In this document: in pieces, positions 17,104-26,110 of the stretch
Layout: the number at the start of each line of letters is the position of its first letter
Numbering within the stretch: the first letter of the stretch is position 1
DNA from: an uncultured Oscillospiraceae bacterium
GTDB taxonomy: Bacteria; Bacillota; Clostridia; Oscillospirales; Acutalibacteraceae
Assembly (NCBI GenBank): GCA_900549055.1
Contig: URNB01000009.1
Span: forward strand, 1-39,706
Direction of reading: 5' to 3'
DNA: 39,706 bases
The notes under the pieces: generated by a model
Database searches by the model: none
The model's input: the letters and a program-made list of their open reading frames with translations, nothing else
Told to the model about the DNA's origin: nothing
Program-made: the position numbers and the translations under genes

Positions 17104-19140
17104 TTATTCCTTTGCCGCGTCGATTATTTTCTGTGCGAGAGCCGCCGGAACCTCTTCATAACGCGTAGGCGTGAGGGTGAATACGGCGGTGCCTTGCGTA
17201 ATCGAACGCATGGCTGTGGAGAAATCCGACATTTCCGCCATAGGCACTTCGCCTATTATTTCCTGCATTTTGTTCTCTGCCGGGTTCATGCCTATAATGC
17301 GCCCGCGCCGCTTGTTAATATCGCCTATAACATCGCCGAGCATTTCATCGGGCACCAGCACCTTAAGAGTACCGATAGGCTCAAGCAGAACGGGGGACGC
17401 CTGCGGTATACCGTCCTTAAAGGCTACTGCCGCCGCCATTTTAAAGGACATTTCCGATGAGTCCACCGGGTGATATGAGCCGTCCACCAGAGTTGCCTTT
17501 ATGCCCACCATGGGGTAGCCTGCCAAAACGCCCTTTGCGGTGCAATCGCGCAGTCCCTTTTCAACCGCGGGGAAGAAGTTTTTCGGAACGGCGCCGCCGA
17601 ATACCTTTTCTTCGAATACCAGCTCATCCGAATCGCAGGGCTCAAACTCGATCCAGACATCACCGAACTGACCGTGACCGCCCGACTGCTTTTTGTGCCG
17701 TCCCTGAATCTTAATGGGCTTTCTTATAGTCTCGCGGTAGGCAATTTTCGGCTTTTTAAGCTCAACCTCCGCACCGAATTTAGATTTTAAGCGGGATATT
17801 ATAACGTCAATATGCTGCTCGCCGAGGGCGGAAAGAATCTGCTCGTGGGTCTCGTTATCGGTGTAGACCTTAATGGTGGGATCTTCCTCGCAAAGGCGGC
17901 TGAACGCCTGAGTTATCTTCTCTTCATCGCCCTTTGCCTTTGGGTAAACCGCAACCGAAATCGTGGGGGCGGGGAACTCCACCGCCGCCGCGGCGAGTTT
18001 GCCGGACGCTGATAATGTATCGCCCGTCAGCACATTGCCGAGCTTTGATACCGAGCCTATATCTCCGGCGATAATTTCGCCCGCGTCCTCCTGTTTTCCG
18101 CCTTTGAGCCACATTATTTTGGAAAGCCGCTCCTCAGCGCCTGTGCGATTATTTATAAGGCGGGAATCGTTCTTGATTTTGCCCGAAAGCACGCGGAAAT
18201 ATGAAAGCTTACCCACAAACGGGTCAGCAATGGTTTTGAATACGAAAAGCGCGTTTTCGCCGTTTTCGTCAAAGGCTTTTTCCTCGCCGCCCTCAAAGCG
18301 GCAAACGGCATCCGCCGCGGAGGGCAGGATTTTAAGCAGCGTATCCACCATAAGCGGAACTGCCGCGCCCGTTTGCTGGATACCCGCGAAAACAGGGCAT
18401 ATTTCGCCGGAGACAACACCTTTTTTCAGCCCTTCGATTATTTCCTCGGGGGTAAACTCCTCGCCCGCAAAATATTTTTCCATAAGCGCGTCATCCGCCG
18501 TGGCTATCGCCTCTAAAAGCATGCTGCGCATTTCGTCCGCCTCGTTGCTTACGGGCATGCGCAGCTCCTTAAGCTCCAAGCCCTCGCAGGCATAGGCTTT
18601 ATTGGTTATAAGGTCAATATATGATTTAACCTCGTCGTTTTCAATATAGGGAATTACGACCGGGCAGATAACCGCACCGTAATTCGCCACAAGCGAGGAT
18701 ATTACGCGGTAAAAATGCGCGTGGGTTGAATCAAGCTTGCCCACAAAGAAAGCAACAGCTTTTTTCAGCGCTCGCGCCTTTTGGAAGCTCTGCTTTGCTC
18801 CGGTTGTAAGTCCCGATTTGCCCGAAACCGCTATTATCGCACTGTCCGCCGCGGCAAGTGCCTCGCTTACTCCGCCCGCAAAATCGAAAAGTCCCGGTGC
18901 GTCTATTATATTAAGCTTATGCCCGTCGAGCTCCAAAGCGTAAACAGAGGTTGAAACCGAGGTCTTGCGCTTTTTCTCTTCGGGATCAAAGTCCATAACG
19001 GTCGTACTGTCCGCAATCTTACCTATGCGCTCGGTCGCTTTTCCGTAGCACAGAACGGCATCCGCCAGAGTGGTTTTACCCGATCCGCCGTGACCCAAAA
19101 GGGCTATATTATGTATTGATTGCTGAGAATACTGTTTCAA
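17104..19140 (-). CDS. EF-G-like translational GTPase (non-canonical, EF-G2 type)
   Basis: This 678-residue protein has the five-domain layout of elongation factor G. The P-loop GHGGSGKT is at residues 16-23, the G-domain runs to about 265, and the later domains include the EF-G domain IV/V signatures (GQFGDVWIEFEP, RRGRIIGMN). Key GTPase positions differ from canonical EF-G: the G3 motif reads DAPGL (80-84) where EF-G has DTPGH, and the G4 motif reads GKLD (134-137) where NKxD is expected. This matches the second, poorly understood EF-G-like family of Firmicutes rather than the main fusA, which usually sits with rpsL/rpsG. The start is TTG at 19140 with AAGGAG 9 bases upstream. Its role is unknown; ribosome-associated or stress roles are only possibilities. 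Confidence 0.85.
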   Translation of the reverse strand: MKQYSQQSIHNIALLGHGGSGKTTLADAVLCYGKATERIGKIADSTTVMDFDPEEKKRKTSVSTSVYALELDGHKLNIIDAPGLFDFAGGVSEALAAADSAIIAVSGKSGLTTGAKQSFQKARALKKAVAFFVGKLDSTHAHFYRVISSLVANYGAVICPVVIPYIENDEVKSYIDLITNKAYACEGLELKELRMPVSNEADEMRSMLLEAIATADDALMEKYFAGEEFTPEEIIEGLKKGVVSGEICPVFAGIQQTGAAVPLMVDTLLKILPSAADAVCRFEGGEEKAFDENGENALFVFKTIADPFVGKLSYFRVLSGKIKNDSRLINNRTGAEERLSKIMWLKGGKQEDAGEIIAGDIGSVSKLGNVLTGDTLSASGKLAAAAVEFPAPTISVAVYPKAKGDEEKITQAFSRLCEEDPTIKVYTDNETHEQILSALGEQHIDVIISRLKSKFGAEVELKKPKIAYRETIRKPIKIQGRHKKQSGGHGQFGDVWIEFEPCDSDELVFEEKVFGGAVPKNFFPAVEKGLRDCTAKGVLAGYPMVGIKATLVDGSYHPVDSSEMSFKMAAAVAFKDGIPQASPVLLEPIGTLKVLVPDEMLGDVIGDINKRRGRIIGMNPAENKMQEIIGEVPMAEMSDFSTAMRSITQGTAVFTLTPTRYEEVPAALAQKIIDAAKE

Positions 19141-19178
19141 TTTAATGCACTCCTTTGAAAAATCGACCGACGCCGATT

Positions 19179-19203
19179 TGTGTTATAAAATGATTATAAC
19201 ACA
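19179..19203. promoter_or_regulatory. Perfect 10-bp inverted repeat over the -10 box
   Basis: TGTGTTATAA (19179-19188) and its exact complement (19194-19203) flank the 5 bases AATGA. The dyad covers the -10 box of the EF-G-like gene and the expected transcription start, which is typical of a repressor operator. A chance AT-rich palindrome is the alternative, but ten perfect pairs are hard to dismiss. Confidence 0.45.
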
Positions 19204-19221
19204 CTTCGTTAGCAAATACAA
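19193..19221 (-). promoter_or_regulatory. Promoter of the EF-G-like gene
   Basis: On the minus strand, TTGTAT (19221-19216) and a perfect TATAAT (19198-19193) are spaced by 17 bases. Transcription would begin about 45 bases before the TTG start codon. Confidence 0.65.
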
Positions 19222-19369
19222 CTAATATTTATTATAACGGTATATAAAATTTATAAAAATGTCATAATGAAGTGTTTTTTGTAATTTTTTTGTATAAAAG
19301 GTAAAAAACAGCGGAGTAAAAAAATGCTGATTTTTCGGACAAAAAATACCGAAATAAATTATTTTCCTG

Positions 19370-19398
19370 TTTACACGGGACAAAAAAAGTGTTATTAT
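19370..19398 (+). promoter_or_regulatory. Promoter of nifJ
   Basis: TTTACA (19370-19375) and TATTAT (19393-19398) are spaced by 17 bases, close to the housekeeping sigma consensus. The leader would be about 50 bases and ends in a near-perfect AGGAGG site at 19443-19448, in keeping with a highly expressed gene. Confidence 0.7.
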
Positions 19399-19456
19399 AT
19401 ATATCGTATGGGACAGAAGTGTTTCTCATTAAAAATTATTACAGGAGGAATTTTCA

Positions 19457-22400
19457 ATGGCCAGAAAATTCAAGACCATGGACGGCAATAACGCCGCGGC
19501 TCATGTTGCCTATGCGTTTACCGAGGTAGCCGGTATCTACCCGATAACCCCGTCCAGCCCTATGGCGGACTATGTTGATCAGTGGTCTGCACAGGGACTT
19601 AAAAACATATTCGGCACTACCGTTAATGTTGCCGAAATGCAGTCGGAGGCAGGCGCCGCCGGTACGGTACACGGCTCTTTGGCAGCCGGTGCTTTAACCA
19701 CCACGTTCACCGCTTCGCAGGGACTTTTACTTATGATTCCGAACATGTACAAGATCGCGGGCGAATTGCTCCCCTGCGTTTTCCACGTATCGGCTCGCTG
19801 CGTAGCAAGCCATGCGCTTAACATTTTCGGCGACCATTCGGACGTTTACGCATGTCGTCAGACCGGCTTTGCAATGCTTGCCGAAACCAACCCGCAGGAG
19901 GTTATGGACTTAGGCCCTGTTGCTCACTTAGCATCTATCGAGGGCAGAGTTCCGTTTATCAACTTCTTTGACGGCTTCAGAACCTCACACGAAATTCAGA
20001 AGATTCAGATCTGGGATTATGATGATCTTAAAGAAATGTGCGATATGGACGCGGTCGAGGCGTTCAGAAAGCGCGCTTTAAACCCCGAGCACCCCGTAAT
20101 GCGCGGCTCTCACGAAAACGGAGATATTTTCTTCCAGCACCGCGAGGCTTGCAATAAGTATTATGACGCTATACCCGGTATCGTTGAGAAGTATATGGAC
20201 AAGATCAACGAGAAGATCGGCACCGATTACAAGCTCTTTAACTACTACGGCGCACCTGATGCCGAAAAGGTTATTGTGGCTATGGGCTCTATCTGCGACG
20301 TTGCGGAAGAGGTTATAGATTACTTAACCGCAAAGGGCGAAAAGGTAGGTCTTGTAAAGGTACGTCTTTACCGTCCTTTCAAAGCGGACAAGCTGGTTGC
20401 GGCTATTCCGTCCACCGTTAAGAAAATCGCCGTGCTTGACAGAACTAAAGAACCCGGCGCTTTGGGCGAGCCGCTTTATCTTGACGTTGTTGCCGCTCTT
20501 GCAGAAGAGGACAGACATATTGACGCTGTTGTAGGCGGCAGATACGGTCTCGGCTCTAAGGACACGCCGCCCTCAAGCATTTTTGCAATTTACAAGGAGC
20601 TTGATAAGGCAGAACCTAAACACAACTTCACCATCGGTATTAACGATGATGTTACCAACCTTTCACTCCCCGAGGAGGAAGCTCCGAACACCGCGGCAGA
20701 GGGCACAATCGAGTGCAAGTTCTGGGGTCTCGGCGGCGACGGTACCGTTGGTGCTAACAAAGACTCCATTAAGATTATCGGCGACCATACCGATAAATAC
20801 GTTCAGGCTTACTTCCAGTATGACTCGAAGAAGACCGGCGGTATTACCATTTCTCACCTGCGTTTCGGCGATAAGCCGATTAAGAGCCCCTATTACATAA
20901 ACAAGGCTGACTTTGTTGCCTGCCACAACCCGTCTTATGTAACAAAGGGCTACAAGATGGTTAACGACGTTAAGCCCGGCGGTGTATTCCTTATTAACTG
21001 CCAGTGGAATATGGATGAACTTAACCACCATATGCCGGCTGAAGCTAAGCGCTATATCGCCAAGAATAACATTCAGCTTTACACCGTTAACGCTATCGAC
21101 ATTGCGGCTGAAATCGGTCTCGGCAAGCGTACCAACACCGTTTTGCAGTCCGCTTTCTTCTCGCTTTCAAAGGTTCTTCCCGAGGCTGAAGCTATCGGCT
21201 ACATGAAGGAAAAAGCCCAGAAGTTTATGAAGAAGGGCAAAGAGATAGTTGAAATGAACGAAAAGGCTATCGACGCGGGCGCTACCGCTTATGTTAAGAT
21301 TGACGTTCCGGCTGACTGGGCTAACGCTGCGGATAACACCGCTCCCGTTAAGGAAGAGGGTCCTGCAAAGCTCGTTAAAATGGTTGACGATATAATGAAA
21401 CCCGTAGGCCTTATGAACGGTGATTCACTGCCTGTTTCTACATTTGTAGACTATGCTGACGGTACGTTTGAGCAGGGCGCGTCCGCTTATGAGAAACGCG
21501 GCGTTGCGGTTATGGTTCCCGAGTGGAATCCCGATACCTGCGCCAAGTGCAATAAGTGCGCGTTTGTTTGCCCGCACGCTACAATCCGTCCGTTCGTTCT
21601 GACCGATGAAGAAGTGGCTGCTGCACCCGCTACCTTAAAGGTTGCACCCAAGCCGTTCCTTAAGACGGATTACAAGTACGCTTTAACCGTTTCTCCGCTT
21701 GATTGTATGGGCTGCGGAGTTTGTATCGGTGTATGTCCGACCAACTCTCTTAAAATGGTTCCGCAGGAATCCCAGCTCGAAGAGCAGAAGTCTTTCGATT
21801 ACTGCGTAGCAAAGGTAACCGAGAAGAAGGACGTTGCGACCGACGCAAACGTTATCACCTCTCAGTTCAAAAAGCCGCTGCTTGAATTCTCAGGCTCCTG
21901 CGCCGGCTGCGCCGAGACCTCTTATGCACGTCTCGTAACCCAGCTTTTCGGCGACAGAATGTATATTTCCAACGCTACCGGCTGCTCGTCCATTTGGGGC
22001 GGTCCTGCCGCTACCTCTCCGTACACCACAAACGCCGAGGGTCACGGTCCTGCATGGGCAAACTCTCTGTTTGAGGATAACGCAGAGCACGGCTACGGTA
22101 TGTACCTCGGTCAGAAAGCTATCCGCGACCGTCTTATCGGTGAAGTTAAGCAGATGACCGAATCGGATAAAGCAAGCGCAGAGCTTAAAGCCGCTGCGGA
22201 AGAGTACCTTGCCACTCTTGATGACGGCGCAAAGAATGCCGACGCTTCAAAGGCACTTGCCGCTGTTCTTGAAAAGGAAAATGCCGATTGCGCACTCTGC
22301 AAGGATGTTCTTAATCATAAGGAATACCTCTCCAAGAAGTCCGTTTGGATCTTCGGCGGCGACGGTTGGGCTTATGATATCGGCTTCGGCGGTGTTGACC

Positions 22401-22993
22401 ATGTTTTGGCACAGGGCAACAACGTAAACATTATGGTATTCGATACCGAGGTTTACTCAAATACAGGCGGTCAGGCTTCAAAGGCTTCCAACATCGGTCA
22501 GGTTGCACAGTTCGCAGCTGCCGGTAAGGCAATCGCCAAGAAGAGCCTTGCCGAAATCGCTATGTCCTACGGCTACATTTATGTAGCGCAGATAGCTATG
22601 GGCGCCGATATGAACCAGACCCTCAAGGCTCTTAAAGAGGCTGAGGCTTACAACGGTCCGTCCCTCGTTATCGGCTACGCTCCGTGCGAAATGCACTCAA
22701 TTAAGGGCGGAATGGTTAACTGCCAGAAGGAAATGAAGAAGGCTGTTGACTGCGGATATTGGGATATGTTCCGTTACAACCCCGCGCTTAAGGCAGAGGG
22801 CAAGAACCCCTTCACTATCGACAGCAAGCCGGCTACCGCCGACTATAAGGACTTCATTATGGGTGAGGCTCGCTACTCCTCGCTCACACGCTCCTTCCCC
22901 GAGCGCGCAGAGGTTCTGTTCGATAAGGCTGCCGAGACCGCAAAGGCGCGCAGAGCGCACCTTGAAAAGCTCTTAAAGCTTTACGGCGAATAA
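19457..22993 (+). CDS. nifJ: Pyruvate:ferredoxin (flavodoxin) oxidoreductase
   Basis: This 1178-residue homodimeric-type enzyme oxidises pyruvate and CoA to acetyl-CoA and CO2 and passes electrons to ferredoxin or flavodoxin. The N-terminus AAHVAYAFTEVAGIYPITPSSPM is the pyruvate-binding domain I. Two [4Fe-4S] motifs of the ferredoxin-like domain start at Cys695 (CAKCNKCAFVC) and Cys750 (CMGCGVCIGVC). The C-terminal thiamine diphosphate domain contains CAGCAETSYARL, GDGWAYDIGFGG and DTEVYSNTGGQ. Full length. It has an excellent ribosome site (AGGAGG, 8 bases before ATG) and more strongly biased codon use (GCT, CGT, CTT) than its neighbours, consistent with high expression. It stands alone between its own promoter and terminator and marks fermentative, strictly anaerobic metabolism. 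Confidence 0.97.
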   Translation: MARKFKTMDGNNAAAHVAYAFTEVAGIYPITPSSPMADYVDQWSAQGLKNIFGTTVNVAEMQSEAGAAGTVHGSLAAGALTTTFTASQGLLLMIPNMYKIAGELLPCVFHVSARCVASHALNIFGDHSDVYACRQTGFAMLAETNPQEVMDLGPVAHLASIEGRVPFINFFDGFRTSHEIQKIQIWDYDDLKEMCDMDAVEAFRKRALNPEHPVMRGSHENGDIFFQHREACNKYYDAIPGIVEKYMDKINEKIGTDYKLFNYYGAPDAEKVIVAMGSICDVAEEVIDYLTAKGEKVGLVKVRLYRPFKADKLVAAIPSTVKKIAVLDRTKEPGALGEPLYLDVVAALAEEDRHIDAVVGGRYGLGSKDTPPSSIFAIYKELDKAEPKHNFTIGINDDVTNLSLPEEEAPNTAAEGTIECKFWGLGGDGTVGANKDSIKIIGDHTDKYVQAYFQYDSKKTGGITISHLRFGDKPIKSPYYINKADFVACHNPSYVTKGYKMVNDVKPGGVFLINCQWNMDELNHHMPAEAKRYIAKNNIQLYTVNAIDIAAEIGLGKRTNTVLQSAFFSLSKVLPEAEAIGYMKEKAQKFMKKGKEIVEMNEKAIDAGATAYVKIDVPADWANAADNTAPVKEEGPAKLVKMVDDIMKPVGLMNGDSLPVSTFVDYADGTFEQGASAYEKRGVAVMVPEWNPDTCAKCNKCAFVCPHATIRPFVLTDEEVAAAPATLKVAPKPFLKTDYKYALTVSPLDCMGCGVCIGVCPTNSLKMVPQESQLEEQKSFDYCVAKVTEKKDVATDANVITSQFKKPLLEFSGSCAGCAETSYARLVTQLFGDRMYISNATGCSSIWGGPAATSPYTTNAEGHGPAWANSLFEDNAEHGYGMYLGQKAIRDRLIGEVKQMTESDKASAELKAAAEEYLATLDDGAKNADASKALAAVLEKENADCALCKDVLNHKEYLSKKSVWIFGGDGWAYDIGFGGVDHVLAQGNNVNIMVFDTEVYSNTGGQASKASNIGQVAQFAAAGKAIAKKSLAEIAMSYGYIYVAQIAMGADMNQTLKALKEAEAYNGPSLVIGYAPCEMHSIKGGMVNCQKEMKKAVDCGYWDMFRYNPALKAEGKNPFTIDSKPATADYKDFIMGEARYSSLTRSFPERAEVLFDKAAETAKARRAHLEKLLKLYGE

Positions 22994-23005
22994 TTCATAC
23001 CCGAA

Positions 23006-23040
23006 GCGAATGCCGCGTTATGGAATACCGCGGCATTCGC
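23006..23040. other. GC-rich hairpin after nifJ
   Basis: GCGAATGCCGCG (23006-23017) pairs perfectly with 23029-23040 around an 11-base loop, 12 bases after the nifJ stop. It has no T-run on either side, so it is probably a 3'-end stabilising stem or a terminator helper rather than a terminator. Confidence 0.6.
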
Positions 23041-23050
23041 GGAAGAACAA

Positions 23051-23107
23051 AAAATGCAGTATACGGATGTAAGCACTACATTCCGTATACTGCATTTTCA
23101 TTTTGCC
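23051..23107. terminator. nifJ terminator (likely bidirectional with valS)
   Basis: A long stem pairs 23051-23067 with 23082-23098 (AAAATGCAGTATACGG and its complement). It is extended by a TGTA/TACA stem with one bulge, and TTTTCATTTT follows on the plus strand. On the minus strand a T-rich tract, the complement of the A-run at 23049-23054, follows the same stem. Confidence 0.8.
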
Positions 23108-23214
23108 GTATTAAAAACGCCGCAAATTTCGCACAAAACATTAGCTTCCGGTGTTTAGGATGACTCCTCACGGTGTGAGGAAATGTTACTAAATGACAGA
23201 GGTGCGCCATCTAT

Positions 23215-23249
23215 TTAGATATTAGATGTTAGACAGTAGACATTGGATA
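23215..23249. repeat. Heptamer tandem array TTAGAYR (5 units)
   Basis: Five consecutive 7-base units read TTAGATA, TTAGATG, TTAGACA, GTAGACA and TTGGATA. A second five-unit array of the same heptamer, in opposite orientation, lies at 28376-28410, and the two share an 18-base identical stretch. Confidence 0.75.
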
Positions 23250-23275
23250 TACAAAATCATAGCTTCTACGCAAAC

Positions 23276-23305
23276 CATCGGCCCCTTGCCTAAAGGGAGC
23301 CGATG
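23276..23305. repeat. CATCGGC inverted-repeat element
   Basis: CATCGGC plus CCCTT on the left pair with AAGGG plus GCCGATG on the right, with a single bulged A. The element resembles short dispersed palindromes containing CCCTTTAGGCAAGGG that are common between genes in gut Clostridia. Together with the heptamers it makes this a repeat-bearing spacer. Confidence 0.5.
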
Positions 23306-23343
23306 AAGCATAAATCAAATATTCACCGTCCGAAATCAGATAT

Positions 23344-25977
23344 CTAAACGGTTTTTTCTATTTCGGCTATACTGCCTTCAAGCATTGCGATTTTTTCAAG
23401 CACCTTTTTAAGGCTCTCGCGCTGCTGCTCAACAACCGCCGCGGGCGCTTTGGCAACAAAGCCCTGATTATTGAGCTTTTTCTCAAAGAACTCCTTATCG
23501 TCGTTAGCCTTTTTAAGCTCCTTTTTAAGCCTTTCAAGCTCGGCGGTAAAGTCTACAAGCTCGCGCATGGGCATAAACACAGTAGCGGCGTCGGTAATAA
23601 CGCGCACCGCTCCCTCGCTATCAAAGCTGTCGCCTATTTCCACGTCCGAAGCATAAGCTAAACGGCAGATATACGCCGTTCCGCGCGAGAAGGTGTCCTT
23701 AAATTTGGTTGCAATGCAAACCTTTGCCTTCTTTGAGGGCGGAACGTTCATTTCGGCGCGGCGGTTTCTTACCGCCTTTATTACCGTCATAATCTTTTCA
23801 AAGTCCTCTTCCTCAGCGGCAAATTCAAGCGATGTGTCGAACTTCGGCCAATCGGTCACCATAAGTGCCTCGCCCTTATGCGGCAGCGACTGCCAAATTT
23901 CCTCGGTTATGAAGGGCATAAAGGGGTGCAAAAGCGCTAAAGTGCCTGTAAACACATATATAAGCACGGCCCTTGCGGTATCGGCGGCTTTTTCGTCCTC
24001 GCCGTTTAAGCGGGATTTGCAGATTTCAATGTACCAATCGCAGAAAACGTCCCAAATAAAGTCGTAAAGTTTTTGAACCGCCATACCAAGCTCATATTTT
24101 TCAAGGTTTTCGGTAACATCCTTTACAACTGCATTGTATTTTGATAATATCCACTTATCCTCAAGCGCGAAATTATCGGGTTCAAGCGGCAGAACCTCAT
24201 CCGATTTTAAATTCATAAGAATAAATCTTGCGGCGTTCCAAAGCTTGTTTGCAAAGTTGCGGCTTGATTCAACGCGCTCTTCAATATAACGCATATCGTT
24301 TCCGGGGCTGTTGCCGGTTGCAAGCGAGAAACGCAGCGCGTCCGCACCGAATTTATCAATTACCTCAAGCGGGTCTACGCCGTTTCCGAGCGATTTCGAC
24401 ATTTTTCTGCCCTGCGAATCGCGCACAAGCCCGTGAATAAGCACCGTATCAAACGGAACCTCGCCTGTTTGCTCAATTCCTGAGAACATCATACGCATTA
24501 CCCAGAACGGAATTATATCATAGCCCGTAACAAGGGTGTTTGTGGGGTAATAGTGCTTGAAATCGGCGGTTTCTTCGGGCCAGCCGAGTGTTGAAAACGG
24601 CCATAAGGCAGAAGAGAACCAGGTATCAAGCGTGTCGGGATCCTGCGTGATATTCTCGCTGCCGCAGTGTGCGCAGCAGTGCGCCTCTTCCTTTGAAACG
24701 GTTATTTCGCCGCAATCCTCACAATACCATGCGGGTATGCGGTGACCCCACCAAAGCTGTCGGGATATGCACCAATCGCGTATATTTTCAAGCCAGTGGA
24801 AATAAATTTTTTCAAACCGCTGGGGAACAAATTTTGTCTCGCCATTTTTAACCGCCTCAATAGCAGGCTCGGCAAGGGGCTTCATTTTAACAAACCACTG
24901 CTTTGAAACGCGCGGTTCAACCGTTGTGCCGCAGCGGTAGCAGGTGCCCACGTTGTGAACGTGCTCTTCAATCTTTACAAGCGCGCCCTCTGCTTCAAGG
25001 TCGGCAACAATAGCCTTGCGCGCCTCGTAGCGGTCCATTCCCGCATATTTCGGGTAATCTGCTACTATCTTTGCGTCGTCGGTTAAAACATTTATAACCT
25101 CCAAATTATGGCGCAGACCTACTTCAAAGTCGTTCGGGTCGTGCGCGGGGGTGATTTTAACAACGCCCGTTCCGAAATCCATCTCAACATAATCATCGGC
25201 AATAACGGGTATTTCGCGGTGAACAAGCGGCAAAATAAGGGTTTTGCCGACCAAGTCCTTATATCTTTCATCGTTCGGGTTTACCGCAACGGCGGTATCG
25301 CCGAGCAGCGTCTCGGGGCGGGTTGTGGCAAGCTCCAAATAGCCGCTTCCGTGCTTAAACGGGTAGCGCAAATGCCAAAAATGCCCTGCCTGCTCCTCAT
25401 ATTCAACCTCGGCGTCCGAAATAGAGGTTTTGCAGTGGGGGCACCAGTTAATAATTCTTTCGCCCCTGTAAATAAGCCCCTTTTCGTAAAGGCGCACGAA
25501 AACCTCTTTAACCGCCTTGCTGCAACCCTCGTCAAGAGTAAAGCGCTCTCTTTCCCAGTCGCACGAGGAACCCATTTTTTTAAGCTGCTCTATAATTCTG
25601 CCGCCGTACTGATTTTTCCATTCCCAGGCGCGCTCCAAAAAGCCGTCTCTGCCGACGTCCTCCTTGGTAAGCCCCTCCTGCCGCATTTTTTCAACAATTT
25701 TCGCCTCGGTCGCAATAGAGGCATGGTCTGTGCCGGGCACCCATAAGGTATCGTACCCCTGCATACGCTTAAAGCGGATAAGTATATCCTGCAGCGTGTT
25801 GTCAAGCGCGTGACCCATATGGAGCTGACCCGTAATATTCGGTGGCGGAATAACTATTGTGTAGGTAGGCTTATTTTCCTCGCACTTTGCATGGAAGTAC
25901 CTGCCGTTAAGCCACATTTTATAAATTCTTTCTTCAACCTCTTTCGGGTCGTACTGTTTTGATAGTTCTCGTGCCAT
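23344..25977 (-). CDS. valS: Valyl-tRNA synthetase
   Basis: This 877-residue class I synthetase charges tRNA-Val. The HIGH motif appears as HMGH (residues 53-56, in PPPNITGQLHMGHAL) and the KMSKS motif at 525-529. The editing domain lies between them (TTRPETLLGDTAVAVNP). Zinc-ribbon-like pairs CEDC and CAHC are at about residues 420-440. The last 65 residues form the coiled coil that contacts the tRNA (ELERLKKELKKANDDKEFFEKK-like heptads). Full length. The ATG at 25977 has GGAGAG upstream. The leader is too short for a T-box riboswitch and none is seen. Confidence 0.97.
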   Translation of the reverse strand: MARELSKQYDPKEVEERIYKMWLNGRYFHAKCEENKPTYTIVIPPPNITGQLHMGHALDNTLQDILIRFKRMQGYDTLWVPGTDHASIATEAKIVEKMRQEGLTKEDVGRDGFLERAWEWKNQYGGRIIEQLKKMGSSCDWERERFTLDEGCSKAVKEVFVRLYEKGLIYRGERIINWCPHCKTSISDAEVEYEEQAGHFWHLRYPFKHGSGYLELATTRPETLLGDTAVAVNPNDERYKDLVGKTLILPLVHREIPVIADDYVEMDFGTGVVKITPAHDPNDFEVGLRHNLEVINVLTDDAKIVADYPKYAGMDRYEARKAIVADLEAEGALVKIEEHVHNVGTCYRCGTTVEPRVSKQWFVKMKPLAEPAIEAVKNGETKFVPQRFEKIYFHWLENIRDWCISRQLWWGHRIPAWYCEDCGEITVSKEEAHCCAHCGSENITQDPDTLDTWFSSALWPFSTLGWPEETADFKHYYPTNTLVTGYDIIPFWVMRMMFSGIEQTGEVPFDTVLIHGLVRDSQGRKMSKSLGNGVDPLEVIDKFGADALRFSLATGNSPGNDMRYIEERVESSRNFANKLWNAARFILMNLKSDEVLPLEPDNFALEDKWILSKYNAVVKDVTENLEKYELGMAVQKLYDFIWDVFCDWYIEICKSRLNGEDEKAADTARAVLIYVFTGTLALLHPFMPFITEEIWQSLPHKGEALMVTDWPKFDTSLEFAAEEEDFEKIMTVIKAVRNRRAEMNVPPSKKAKVCIATKFKDTFSRGTAYICRLAYASDVEIGDSFDSEGAVRVITDAATVFMPMRELVDFTAELERLKKELKKANDDKEFFEKKLNNQGFVAKAPAAVVEQQRESLKKVLEKIAMLEGSIAEIEKTV

Positions 25978-26027
25978 TAAGATTTCTCTCCGTCCGTAAA
26001 AAATGTATATTTAAAAAATTAAAGGGT

Positions 26028-26033
26028 ATATTA
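26028..26033 (-). promoter_or_regulatory. Likely -10 box for valS
   Basis: A perfect TATAAT on the minus strand sits about 55 bases before the valS ATG. No good -35 box is found at 16-18 bases, so the call rests on the -10 alone. Confidence 0.35.
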
Positions 26034-26041
26034 TACTTGTC

Positions 26042-26100
26042 AGCGACGGATAAAGCGTTTGCACCGGCGCCGACATCGGGCGCCGGTAATAACCGACGCT
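26042..26100. other. Compound hairpin downstream of the parC-like gene
   Basis: ACCGGCGCC (26063-26071) pairs perfectly with 26079-26087. An outer stem, AGCGACGG (26042-26049) with CCGACGCT (26093-26100), has one A-A mismatch. It lies just after the parC-like stop. It is probably a 3'-end structure or a factor-assisted terminator, as the minus strand has no immediate T-run. Confidence 0.5.
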
Positions 26101-26110
26101 CTTTTTTATT

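Larger units (their letters stand above)
19141..19456. other. Divergent intergenic region between EF-G-like gene and nifJ
   Basis: These 316 AT-rich bases hold the two divergent promoters and the inverted repeat described separately. The central part (19222-19369) shows no gene or clear structure, only A and T runs. Confidence 0.7.
22994..23343. other. Repeat-rich intergenic region between nifJ and valS
   Basis: These 350 bases lie between two convergent genes. In order they hold a GC-rich hairpin, the nifJ terminator, a small TCCTCAC/GTGAGGA palindrome (23165-23181), the heptamer array and the CATCGGC element. No gene is supported. Confidence 0.75.

Noticed and set aside
19222..19369. Rex-type redox operator upstream of nifJ
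   Set aside because: No TTGTTAA-type dyad matching the Rex consensus is present; the one strong palindrome belongs to the EF-G-like promoter and has a different sequence.
23006..23107. Paired hairpins after nifJ as a riboswitch or small RNA
   Set aside because: They follow the nifJ stop and the second is an ordinary terminator. No promoter or downstream plus-strand gene is present.
25978..26110. T-box riboswitch upstream of valS
   Set aside because: The space before valS is only about 130 bases and is occupied by a -10 box and the 3' structure of the previous gene. No specifier loop or T-box sequence is visible.
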